From: Acidobacteria bacterium UBA6911
Lineage (GTDB): Bacteria > Acidobacteriota > UBA6911
Length of the DNA stretch: 15,166 bases
Assembly: GCA_002451015.1 (NCBI GenBank)
Contig: DKBB01000288.1
Coordinates: 3,596-18,761 of the forward strand
Direction of reading: 5' to 3'
The translations under genes were made by a program, and so were the position numbers. Below are positions 1-7,221 of this stretch, in pieces (positions within the stretch are counted from its first letter, which is position 1; each line of letters opens with the position of its first letter). Under the pieces are notes generated by a model. It searched no databases. It was not told the origin of the DNA and saw only the letters and a list, made by a program, of their open reading frames with translations.

Positions 1-69
1 GAAGATAGATTTGTATATACCGTAGCCGCGAACCGGCCCATTCATGCTCCCGAGGAACTTCTGCATTAA
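1..69 (+). CDS. Possible C-terminal tail of a truncated gene
   Basis: Frame 1 is open from the left edge to a TAA at 67-69 and reads EDRFVYTVAANRPIHAPEELLH. It is too short to assign to a family and could be chance. After the TAA the same frame stays open up to a TAG at 205-207, so the stretch could equally be a decayed gene. From 70 to 248 I see no other convincing gene or RNA. Confidence 0.25.
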   Translation, partial: EDRFVYTVAANRPIHAPEELLH

Positions 70-248
70 TCTGATATACTTCACCACAAAGCGTATGAAT
101 GTGCAAACTCGTGGATGGGAAAAGCTTATATGCGGTTTGCAGGAAATTTGAAGGACAAATGGGCGCCAGGTTGTTCGTGTGTTAGCATTTCTATGAATAT
201 TTTATAGTTAAAGCCTTCGACCTTTGATGCGTTTGCACAAATAAGGGC

Positions 249-1034
249 TTGAGAGTAAAAAAATTCCGGACTCAGTTAAGTCCGTTTGCTGTATGGATGA
301 CGATGAGTGGAAAAGCAAAAATCGGCAAGGCCCTGCCAAGAGCCGCGATAGGTTTTCTGCCCGAGTATCTGGATTTCAAGAGAGGGATCCGTGTTGGAAA
401 CCTCGAGGACAACCAGCGTATAACCCGTATCCTGAAGCTGGCAATCGAGGATATGTTTCAGGAATCGTTTGTGACGGAACGCTACGGACGGGGTGTCTAC
501 TGGCAGTGGATAGGATTTCTGTCACGCGCCAACCGGGTCGCCAAGCCCGTTTCTTCAAATGTCAGTTTCGGGTGTTCCAAGTTCTTCATAACGATGGATC
601 CAGGTGAAAAGCTTTTCAAGTGCGGCTTTTCCGTAGAACGGGGATTTCGAAAACCTCCTCCGGATTTCCCCCAGTGCGAGCTGAAACCCGACTGGGATTG
701 GAACCGATTGCTCAAACAGCTCAAAGCCGGCAGCGATCTGATTCGGGAACTCAACCGCCTTGTGAGGCGGGAAGGTTTTGCCATCGATCTCGGAAACTGG
801 GAGGAGAGGCGCACATTCCGGAAAAACAACCTGCCCGGTCCGGAAAGAATACGGGAGACACTGAAGAATGCCGCCCCCGATTCCTGGGCCGGTTTCCAGG
901 CATACTATCCCATGCAAGAAAACGATATTGCTGCAACCTCCGGTGTCGATATTGTTGAATCGATGCTGGCTATTTTCCGTGAAGTCATGCCTGCGATGAA
1001 TCTGTGTATGCAAGAGGAATTAATGCTTCGTTGA
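249..1034 (+). CDS. Hypothetical protein, unrecognised family
   Basis: This is a 261-aa soluble-looking protein with no signal peptide or transmembrane stretch, and I do not recognise its family. It has a basic N-terminus, a tryptophan-rich patch (GRGVYWQWIGF, about residues 80-90), a segment reading FFITMDPGEKLFKCGFSVER, and a C-terminal part reading WAGFQAYYPM. The even spread of charged and aromatic residues suggests real coding sequence. The start is uncertain. TTG at 249 opens the frame, with ATG at 297 and 303 as alternatives, and none has a well-placed ribosome binding site. It ends at a TGA 179 nt before serA on the same strand, so cotranscription is possible but not shown. Confidence 0.55.
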   Translation: MRVKKFRTQLSPFAVWMTMSGKAKIGKALPRAAIGFLPEYLDFKRGIRVGNLEDNQRITRILKLAIEDMFQESFVTERYGRGVYWQWIGFLSRANRVAKPVSSNVSFGCSKFFITMDPGEKLFKCGFSVERGFRKPPPDFPQCELKPDWDWNRLLKQLKAGSDLIRELNRLVRREGFAIDLGNWEERRTFRKNNLPGPERIRETLKNAAPDSWAGFQAYYPMQENDIAATSGVDIVESMLAIFREVMPAMNLCMQEELMLR

Positions 1035-1148
1035 ACGTCGAAGGTTGTAACGTTGCACGTAAAAAAAAGCCGATTCGTTGAAAGTATAAACGGTAGAAGG
1101 TCCAATGTCGGAGTTCAAAAGGCCTGCTTCAAGAGGTATGGTAGGTTA

Positions 1149-1211
1149 ATGGATATGGATGCGTATATTTTTGAACGGGAACAGATTAGCGGATTAAGTA
1201 ATTGGGAATAA
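1149..1211 (+). CDS. Possible 20-codon leader ORF upstream of serA
   Basis: ATG at 1149 opens a frame of 20 codons (MDMDAYIFEREQISGLSNWE) ending at a TAA 1209-1211, two bases before the serA ATG at 1214. A weak AGG lies just upstream. The close spacing would allow translational coupling to serA. It is not serine-rich, so a classical serine attenuator is not supported. It may simply be chance. Confidence 0.2.
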   Translation: MDMDAYIFEREQISGLSNWE

Positions 1212-1213
1212 TT

Positions 1214-2473
1214 ATGCGGACGACTTTAAAGAAACCGAAAAAGATCCCGGGCCGGGCGGCCGGGAAAGGGAAGTTACGCATTCTTCTGCTGGAGGGGATC
1301 CACCCTGTTGCCGAAGAAAATTTCCAGAAAAAGGGTTTTTCCGGTATTGAGACAAGGGCCGGATCCCTGTCCGAAGAAGATTTGCTGAAGATTATTCCAG
1401 GGGTACATCTTTTAGGTATCCGGTCCAAGACGAAAATCAGGCGTCACGTCCTGGACGCTGCACAGGAACTGCTCGCAATCGGATGCTTCTGCATCGGAAC
1501 GGACCAGGTCGACCTGGATGCGGCGGCAAAGCGGGGCGTTGCCGTTTTCAACGCCCCATTCAGCAACACCCGCAGTGTCGCCGAGCTGGTAATTGCCGAA
1601 GTGGTGATGTTGGCACGGCGGGCGGTACACCGGTCCATGCAGTTGCACCGGGGGGAGTGGGAAAAGTCGGCCAGGGGATGCGTGGAAGTACGGCGAAAAA
1701 CGATCGGAATCGTCGGATACGGGCATATCGGGCCCCAGGTCGGTGTTCTTGCCGAGGCGATGGGAATGAAAGTGGTCTTTCATGACATCGTCAAGAAGCT
1801 GCCCCTGGGCAATGCACGCCAGCTGCCGAATCTCAAGGAATTATTGAAGATTTCCGATTTTGTAACCCTGCATGTTCCCGATACAGACCTGACCCGGGGC
1901 ATGATCGGCAAGGAAGAATTGAAATTGATGCGGGAGGGGAGCTATCTTCTCAACCTCAGCCGCGGCTTGGTCGTGGATGTCAAGGCTCTTAGAAAAAGCC
2001 TGGTTGGCGGGCACCTGGCCGGAGCTGCCCTGGACGTTTATCCCAAGGAGCCGCGATCCAGCGGGGATCCGTTTGTATCGGAAATGCGAGGGCTGGAAAA
2101 TGTAATCCTGACGCCCCATATTGGAGGCAGCACGGAGGAAGCCCAGAGAAATATCGGCATGGAAGTATCGGAGGCACTGGCCGGATATGCGAAGACAGGA
2201 AGCACCGCCGGGTGTACGAACCTGCCTGAGGTGCAGATGGCTGTCCTCAAGGACAGCTATCGGGTGCTGAACATTCACAAGGACATGCCGGGAGTTCTCA
2301 GCCAGATCAACGGTCTAATCGGCGGCATGGATGTCAACATTAAAGCCCAGTCCTATAGTACCCGTAACGGCATTGGGTACCTGATGATGGATGTGGAGCG
2401 GAGCCTGACCCCCAACATCAAGGACCAGATCGAGTCTCTCGACAGTAACATAAGGACCCGACTCCTCTTTTAA
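1214..2473 (+). CDS. serA: D-3-phosphoglycerate dehydrogenase with ACT domain
   Basis: SerA oxidises 3-phosphoglycerate to 3-phosphohydroxypyruvate with NAD+, the first committed step of serine synthesis, in the cytoplasm. The 419-aa protein resembles the roughly 410-aa E. coli form throughout. AIGCFCIGTDQVDLDAAAKR and FNAPFSNTRSVAELVI are near-identical landmark segments. The Rossmann glycine motif GYGHIG is at about 168-173. The catalytic Arg (LNLSRG, about R250), Glu (DVYPKEP, about E279) and His (LTPHIGGST, about H302) are all present. A C-terminal ACT domain, about 349-419, reads IHKDMPGVLSQINGL and ends in RTRLLF, as in the serine-inhibited enzymes. I chose ATG 1214 over the in-frame TTG at 1202 because GGGA at 1204-1207 sits 6 nt upstream of it. 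The first 20 or so residues are a basic extension. The convergent neighbour is the XRE regulator. Confidence 0.95.
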   Translation: MRTTLKKPKKIPGRAAGKGKLRILLLEGIHPVAEENFQKKGFSGIETRAGSLSEEDLLKIIPGVHLLGIRSKTKIRRHVLDAAQELLAIGCFCIGTDQVDLDAAAKRGVAVFNAPFSNTRSVAELVIAEVVMLARRAVHRSMQLHRGEWEKSARGCVEVRRKTIGIVGYGHIGPQVGVLAEAMGMKVVFHDIVKKLPLGNARQLPNLKELLKISDFVTLHVPDTDLTRGMIGKEELKLMREGSYLLNLSRGLVVDVKALRKSLVGGHLAGAALDVYPKEPRSSGDPFVSEMRGLENVILTPHIGGSTEEAQRNIGMEVSEALAGYAKTGSTAGCTNLPEVQMAVLKDSYRVLNIHKDMPGVLSQINGLIGGMDVNIKAQSYSTRNGIGYLMMDVERSLTPNIKDQIESLDSNIRTRLLF

Positions 2474-2484
2474 AACATCGCATG

Positions 2485-2759
2485 AACGTGTGAACGTGAA
2501 AGACCTTCATCTCGGTTTAGGTACAAGAGATGGATGAATAGTATAGGTGCTTCTAAAAGGGATATCCCAAAAATAAATGTGGGTACTCAATTCAGATTAT
2601 TGAGGGTAGGTCCGGTGGAAAAATCCAAGCCCTTTTGCCCATTCGATTGCGAAAAGAACGGGTCTCGTTTTATCCATGTAAGGCAGGATCTTCCCCTGAG
2701 CCATTTATCCATTAAGCTTTTCCGCCACAGGAACTGAAGGCTGGTCACGTTCACACGTT
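2485..2759. repeat. 15-bp inverted repeat bracketing a 245-bp gene-poor gap
   Basis: AACGTGTGAACGTGA at 2485-2499 is repeated as its exact reverse complement at 2745-2759. The arms flank most of the 304-bp gap between the convergent serA and XRE-regulator genes. The only ORF inside (2534-2737, 67 aa) does not look real. Related GAACGT/ACGTT words occur at 1033-1058 and 2761-2767. It could be a small non-coding insertion, or two clusters of a degenerate intergenic repeat. Confidence 0.5.
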
Positions 2760-2777
2760 AGCACGTTCCCGCGTTGT

Positions 2778-3896
2778 TTATTGGATTAGATTCCCTGTTT
2801 TGCTGGTGTCGTAGCCGCCCAGAGCTTCCAGTTCCTTCCGCAGGGAGGCACGGTTGAGGGCGTCCATCAGCGCCTGCACGGGGGGAAGGTTCCAGTGCCT
2901 TTCGGGGATCACCAGGTCGAACCGTTCGCTGACCAGGGGGATGAAATGGAGACCGAAGACGCGGGCCGATGCTTCGGTGGCGATGCAGCAATCGGCAAGT
3001 CCGGTATGGATATGCCAGGCTGCCAGTATGTGTCCCTTGGCGATCTGCCTGTACCCCCGCACTTCTGTCGGTGTTATGCCGCTTTTCTTCAAAAGTGAGT
3101 CCAGCAGAATTCGGCTGCCCGCACCCTGTTCCCGATTTATCAAGGCTACGTTTTTTCTTCCCAGGTCTCCGATGCCAGATATGCCCTTGGGGTTTCCACG
3201 GGCTGTGACAAGACCCTCCTCCCAGGACGCGAAAGTAGCTACGCGGCAGCCGCCTTTCGGAAAGAATCGATGAATCACCTGGAGATTGTTTTCCTTGTTT
3301 GATGTGCCGCTCAGGTGCGTTCCCCCGATATGGATTTTTCGTTCCTGAAGCAGCTTCATGGCGCGGGTGCTGGAACAACCCATGGTGACGACCTCGATGT
3401 TGCCGTGTTTGAGAAGATAGCGTGCCAGGGCGGGGATGGCCGGATCGCAACCGGCAACCAACAGTCTGTTTTCGGGATAGGATTCGTCCCGAAAGAGTCG
3501 GACTACCGTCGATCCTGGTTTCCCGGCATCGACAATTACCGCGTCCGCCGCCGGTATTTCCCCATGGATTGGAGGCGTGGGTACGCCGATCTTCCTGCTG
3601 CCGACCTGGCAAATTCTCAGCGGCTGGTTCGGCAGGCAGGGTGCGGAAGGATCTTCGATCAAATCCACGGTCATTTGCCTTCCGGCCCGGCCCGCTTCTT
3701 CCTCTATGGCAAAAATCTGTTCGACCGAAACTTCCAGTATTTCCGAGAGACGGAGTGCGACGAGTGTGTTTGGAACATATTTATGCGCTTCGATAGCGTA
3801 AATCGTCTGGCGGGTCACTCCGACCCTGGCTGCCAGCTCCGACGCCGAGATGCCTCGGAGCTGACGTATTTCGGACAATCTGTTTTGAACCTGCAT
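2778..3896 (-). CDS. XRE-type HTH regulator fused to a PBP-like ligand domain
   Basis: This 372-aa cytoplasmic transcription factor has an N-terminal Cro/C1-type helix-turn-helix at about residues 5-60 (SASELAARVGVTRQTIYAIE, then the LSEILEVSVEQIF helix). The rest, about 90-345, resembles the PBP-like substrate-binding domain (PF12727 type) related to periplasmic molybdate/oxyanion-binding proteins but lacking a signal peptide. Supporting stretches are LLVAGCDPAIPALARYL, IHIGGTHLSG, INREQGAGSRILLDSLL and GHILAAWHIHTGLADCCIAT. The family normally senses a small ligand, often suggested to be an oxyanion. The actual ligand cannot be read from sequence. ATG 3896 is the first start and has only a weak ribosome site. 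It lies 213 nt downstream of the TonB receptor on the same strand, so it may regulate it. A candidate promoter lies at 3939-3968. Confidence 0.88.
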   Translation of the reverse strand: MQVQNRLSEIRQLRGISASELAARVGVTRQTIYAIEAHKYVPNTLVALRLSEILEVSVEQIFAIEEEAGRAGRQMTVDLIEDPSAPCLPNQPLRICQVGSRKIGVPTPPIHGEIPAADAVIVDAGKPGSTVVRLFRDESYPENRLLVAGCDPAIPALARYLLKHGNIEVVTMGCSSTRAMKLLQERKIHIGGTHLSGTSNKENNLQVIHRFFPKGGCRVATFASWEEGLVTARGNPKGISGIGDLGRKNVALINREQGAGSRILLDSLLKKSGITPTEVRGYRQIAKGHILAAWHIHTGLADCCIATEASARVFGLHFIPLVSERFDLVIPERHWNLPPVQALMDALNRASLRKELEALGGYDTSKTGNLIQ

Positions 3897-3938
3897 AGGA
3901 AGGTTATCCCCGATAAAATGCTTTTGACGCTCCCACTA

Positions 3939-3968
3939 ATAATAGCGGTCAGGTGTCTGCGATGTCAT
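3939..3968 (-). promoter_or_regulatory. Candidate sigma70 promoter for the XRE-PBP regulator
   Basis: On the minus strand, ATGACA (-35, at 3968-3963) and TATTAT (-10, at 3944-3939) are separated by 18 nt. They lie 43 nt upstream of the regulator ATG. The rest of the 213-bp gap up to the receptor stop at 4110 shows no gene and no clear rho-independent terminator. Confidence 0.35.
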
Positions 3969-4109
3969 GTATAAAAGACAAAACAACTTAAAACATCGTT
4001 GCAGGTCGAACTTAAGCCAGTGGAACGTTAGAAATAAAAAACTCGTTAACCGTTTTACGCTGATGCATTGAAGCCAGGCTGTTTTTAAGGTGCAACAAAA
4101 CTATATTTT

Positions 4110-6602
4110 TTATCCGACAAGACGTATCCGCAAGTTGACGGAACGTTTCTGGCCCCCGGCAAATTTCAGGAAATTAGGCGAATCTATGTTGTTGACAACG
4201 GCGTTCGGATTTTCCCGGCTGATCAGGTTGATGACAGTAAACCGAACCGCCCATTCCCTCGTAAGAAACCGGAAGCGTTTCTCAGCTCCTGCATTCAGAC
4301 TGGCGTAATCCGGGTATCGAAGCCCGTTTGCCGGTCCTACAACCTGCTGCCGTTCATCGACCACCGAGAAGGGGAAGCCGGTCCTGTATTCGAAATGGTA
4401 GCTTAGCAGGAGATTCCAGAAAGGTGCCGGAGCCCAGCCGGACGATACAAAACGATGCGGTGCGTCCCAGACGGGGGCAGCGGATTCCTGAGGAGAAAAA
4501 ACAAGCGTGTCGAGGCTGTAGTCGAATACCCTGTTGGTCAATGTACTGGAAAGCGTGTAATTCGCTGTCAAAGAAGCTTTGTCGCTGAACAAATGCTGAA
4601 ACGACACCTGGAAGGACCGGTAGCGGTCCCGACGGTTGTTCTGCAGGACGAATACGTTTTCGGAAGGGTTCGTTTCCACCTTATCGTATGCAAAACCCAG
4701 ACGGCCTTGTCTTTGCGTGAAATTGATTCCGAAACTGGAACTGCTGCCCAGTTTCTGTTCCCAGCCTGCACTGGTCGTATAGAACCGGGATTGGTTCAGA
4801 GGCATGTCGGGGAAAAGAAAATGGCTGTATACGGGATAAGGGTCCACCGGGAGGCCGGAGGAGTCATAAAAAATATCGGAACGGCGCTGGTCGTAGGCTG
4901 GACCCAACACATCCAGCGGCAACGGCTGCGGGAACACTCCCCACGCAATAGTGAATTTAGTACGGTCTTTGTTGAAAGGAAGGAGATTCGCGGCGAACCG
5001 TGGGGAAATCATATGCCTTTGAAGAAGGCGGTTCCAGTCTTCCCTTAACCCCAATTGAAGGACCAGTCCGTCAGCAATATTCCATGTGTCGTGCAGGTAG
5101 AGGCCAAGGAATGTGTTTCCGATACGGAATTCCGGAGACCCGAAAAACAGGGTGCGCTGCGCCAAAGTGTTGTCTTCTCTCAGGACCAGAATCTCATTTC
5201 GTACTGCACCGTGTGTCCAGGATACTGTGGATGCACTAAAGCCGAGCTGCAGATCGTGGGATCCGTGCCACTGACGATTGGGAAAAGTTGCGCTTCCGAA
5301 ACCCTGCCATCGCCGATTTTTCTGACGCAACGATTCATAATGGTTTCCGGCTGATCCGTCGGGTGTGACCAGGTAGGGCAGGGACCCGTGCGGCAGTATT
5401 TGATCATGGTTGAAATCCGCTGCGATCCCCAGTTCATAGAATGCGCGGTTGGTCCATATCTGTTGTTTCAGGGAGAAAAACGAGCGATACGCTTTCAAAT
5501 TGCGCGTTGTAGATATCGGGGAATTGGGATTCAGTCCCAGGTTGGATGCGCTTATTTGATTGTAGAGAAAATTCCCCTGGATGACATAGTTTGGTGTCAC
5601 TTTAAACTGCGTCCGCAACATGTTGTCGCCCGCCCACTGGCTGATAGAGTCCGCCTCTGCGGGGAGATCGTCCACGATGCTCAGGGTGCGTTGCACGGAG
5701 AGGGCATCGGAGAACCATGCCCTGCCTTTTTTAATCGGACCTGAGAGAGTGAACCGGGGATACCAGCTGGTGAACTGAATGCCGCGCTGCAGGCTGAGGC
5801 CCGGCAGAAAATCCGTAGCGCCAGCTCGCCAGCGGTCGTCCCCCGAAGATGTATCGATTGCCAGTACTCCCGCGCCTCCGTTTCCATAGCGGGTGCTGTA
5901 GCGCCCGGATTCCACCTCGACATATTCTAGGCTGTCCACGTTGACTCGAACGGAAAGGTCTCCGGTAACCGGATCGCCGATATCGAATCCGTCCAGGAGG
6001 TACTGTGTTTCCTGAGTGCGTCCTCCCGCAACGTGAAGTTGTCCTTCGTTGTCGCTAACGACTTCAGGCAGCACCCGCAGGCTGCTTCTAAGGTCATAAG
6101 TAGATTTTACCGGGATATCCCGGATTTCCCGTGCAATCAGCGTATGTGAATGGGTGGTTTCATCGGGTTTGATGCTCTCGGAAGAGGAGTAAACGTCGGT
6201 CTGCTCGTGGAGCTCGATTTCGTGATTCACAGTGAAGGAAAATTCATTCTCCCCTTGCCGCAATACGATCTTCCTGTCCTCCAAACGGAAAAAACCGATT
6301 TTATTCAGGCTGAACCGATATTCACCTGCCATCTGCAGCTCTATTTCGAATATTCCTGCTACATCTGTCCGGATTCTGTATATTGGCCCTGAATCGGACC
6401 GGATTGTGACGTCGAGGTTCGGAACCGGCACGCCGTATTCGTCTAAAACCGTTCCAAGGAGCTTTACCTGATCCGGCACGCTTGCATGCAAACCGGGCCG
6501 GAAATTCGGAGCGAGCAGGAGTATCAGTACCGTCATTAGAAGCAGCAGGCCGATAGCATTTCCAGGATGTGCCGGAACATGCTGATGCCGTTTAAAGTTC
6601 AA
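4110..6602 (-). CDS. TonB-dependent outer-membrane receptor with carboxypeptidase-regulatory-like N-domain
   Basis: This 830-aa receptor would import a ligand across the outer membrane using TonB/ExbBD energy. An N-terminal signal (about 1-40) has the hydrophobic run AIGLLLLMTVLILLLA. A carboxypeptidase-regulatory-like beta-sandwich follows at about 46-125 (LLGTVLDEYGVPVPNLDVTI). The plug is at about 150-260 (SLRVLPEVV, then HVAGGRTQETQYLLDGFDIG and SLEYVEVESGRYSTRYGNGG). A long beta-barrel of alternating aromatic strands runs to the C-terminus. I chose TTG 6602 as start because AGGAGG (6613-6608 on the minus strand) lies 5 nt upstream. The next in-frame ATG, at about residue 23, would cut into the signal peptide. 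The last residues (NLRIRLVG) lack the usual terminal aromatic. The substrate is unknown. The XRE-PBP regulator lies downstream, and the secreted-protein operon is divergent. Confidence 0.92.
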   Translation of the reverse strand: MNFKRHQHVPAHPGNAIGLLLLMTVLILLLAPNFRPGLHASVPDQVKLLGTVLDEYGVPVPNLDVTIRSDSGPIYRIRTDVAGIFEIELQMAGEYRFSLNKIGFFRLEDRKIVLRQGENEFSFTVNHEIELHEQTDVYSSSESIKPDETTHSHTLIAREIRDIPVKSTYDLRSSLRVLPEVVSDNEGQLHVAGGRTQETQYLLDGFDIGDPVTGDLSVRVNVDSLEYVEVESGRYSTRYGNGGAGVLAIDTSSGDDRWRAGATDFLPGLSLQRGIQFTSWYPRFTLSGPIKKGRAWFSDALSVQRTLSIVDDLPAEADSISQWAGDNMLRTQFKVTPNYVIQGNFLYNQISASNLGLNPNSPISTTRNLKAYRSFFSLKQQIWTNRAFYELGIAADFNHDQILPHGSLPYLVTPDGSAGNHYESLRQKNRRWQGFGSATFPNRQWHGSHDLQLGFSASTVSWTHGAVRNEILVLREDNTLAQRTLFFGSPEFRIGNTFLGLYLHDTWNIADGLVLQLGLREDWNRLLQRHMISPRFAANLLPFNKDRTKFTIAWGVFPQPLPLDVLGPAYDQRRSDIFYDSSGLPVDPYPVYSHFLFPDMPLNQSRFYTTSAGWEQKLGSSSSFGINFTQRQGRLGFAYDKVETNPSENVFVLQNNRRDRYRSFQVSFQHLFSDKASLTANYTLSSTLTNRVFDYSLDTLVFSPQESAAPVWDAPHRFVSSGWAPAPFWNLLLSYHFEYRTGFPFSVVDERQQVVGPANGLRYPDYASLNAGAEKRFRFLTREWAVRFTVINLISRENPNAVVNNIDSPNFLKFAGGQKRSVNLRIRLVG

Positions 6603-6690
6603 AAACTCCTCCTGGATGCCGGTGGGTTTTCCGTATATCGAGTCCAGATTTTAAGTCTCACTGGAAAATATTTATTCCGACAGCGATCTT

Positions 6691-6724
6691 CCCGAAATGG
6701 GACGCTGAAAAATTTCATTTCGGG
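6691..6724. repeat. 9-bp perfect inverted repeat in the receptor leader
   Basis: CCCGAAATG at 6691-6699 and CATTTCGGG at 6716-6724 are perfect reverse complements separated by 16 nt. The outer edge sits where transcription would begin from the extended -10 site at 6732-6740. It could therefore be a 5'-end mRNA hairpin or an operator overlapping +1. Confidence 0.5.
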
Positions 6725-6731
6725 TATGGAG

Positions 6732-6740
6732 AGTATACCA
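6732..6740 (-). promoter_or_regulatory. Candidate extended -10 promoter for the TonB receptor
   Basis: The minus strand reads TGGTATACT here, an extended -10 element (TGnTATAAT type). No good -35 hexamer is visible at 16-18 nt spacing, which is tolerated in extended -10 promoters. It would give a leader of roughly 120 nt before the TTG start. Confidence 0.38.
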
Positions 6741-6939
6741 GAAAGAACGTGGTTTGCTTATCTTCACTTGATCGCATTTATCCGTGAAATCGCTTCGATG
6801 GGTGGAAAGACGCCTTCCAATTCATCGGGTTGGCGCTGAACAGAAACGGCATAATTCGGATGTTTCTATTTATGGGAAGACCGGTTTGCGGGAAAAAGGA
6901 AGAATGCCCCAGCCTTTCAGCTCAATAATTAAAAAATCC

Positions 6940-6969
6940 TTGAACAATCCGCATCTAATTATGTTTAAT
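6940..6969 (+). promoter_or_regulatory. Candidate promoter for the sorting-cassette operon
   Basis: TTGAAC (6940-6945) and TTTAAT (6964-6969) match sigma70 -35 and -10 boxes at 4/6 and 5/6, with an 18-nt spacer in an AT-rich stretch. If used, the leader to ATG 7222 would be about 245 nt and would contain the palindromes at 7020-7098. The 6603-7221 gap contains no convincing gene. The small ORFs there show no coding character. Confidence 0.3.
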
Positions 6970-7019
6970 ACAAACCATACGTTTCATTTTGTTTAAGTTT
7001 AGAGCTCCATTAAGTTCCA

Positions 7020-7098
7020 CTCGGCGGTGCCCATCCGGTGCCCGAGATTCAGATAGGTTTACAGGATAAGTAGTGCTTCTCCGGAGGGCGCCCATATG
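7020..7098. promoter_or_regulatory. Cluster of palindromes and a hairpin upstream of the large secreted-protein gene
   Basis: CTCGG (7020-7024) pairs with CCGAG (7042-7046) around two direct copies of GGTGCCC (7026-7032 and 7037-7043). Three palindromes then run on from each other: CTCCGGAG (7079-7086), GGGCGCCC (7086-7093) and CATATG (7093-7098). The structure matches no riboswitch I recognise. It may be an operator or a structured mRNA leader. Confidence 0.35.
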
Positions 7099-7221
7099 CG
7101 GTCCGGGGCAGGAATATTTTCCATAAGTAAACGTAAGTATTGCCCTGCTCGGAGAATTAAACTTTTGAATTTTGGGTAATCGGGAATTGTGGGGAAACTG
7201 CTTTCAGAAAGAGGAGTGCCG

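Noticed and set aside
2534..2737. 67-aa plus-strand ORF between serA and the XRE regulator
   Set aside because: No ribosome binding site, no recognisable motif, and composition unlike its neighbours; it lies inside the inverted-repeat-bounded gap.
6567..6996. Two small plus-strand ORFs in the divergent intergenic region
   Set aside because: The first overlaps the start of the receptor gene antisense. Neither has protein-like composition or a good start signal.
7189..7221. GTG start for the large secreted protein
   Set aside because: The internal ATG at 7222 has GAGGAG at ideal spacing and gives a conventional signal peptide. The extension covers the ribosome binding site itself.
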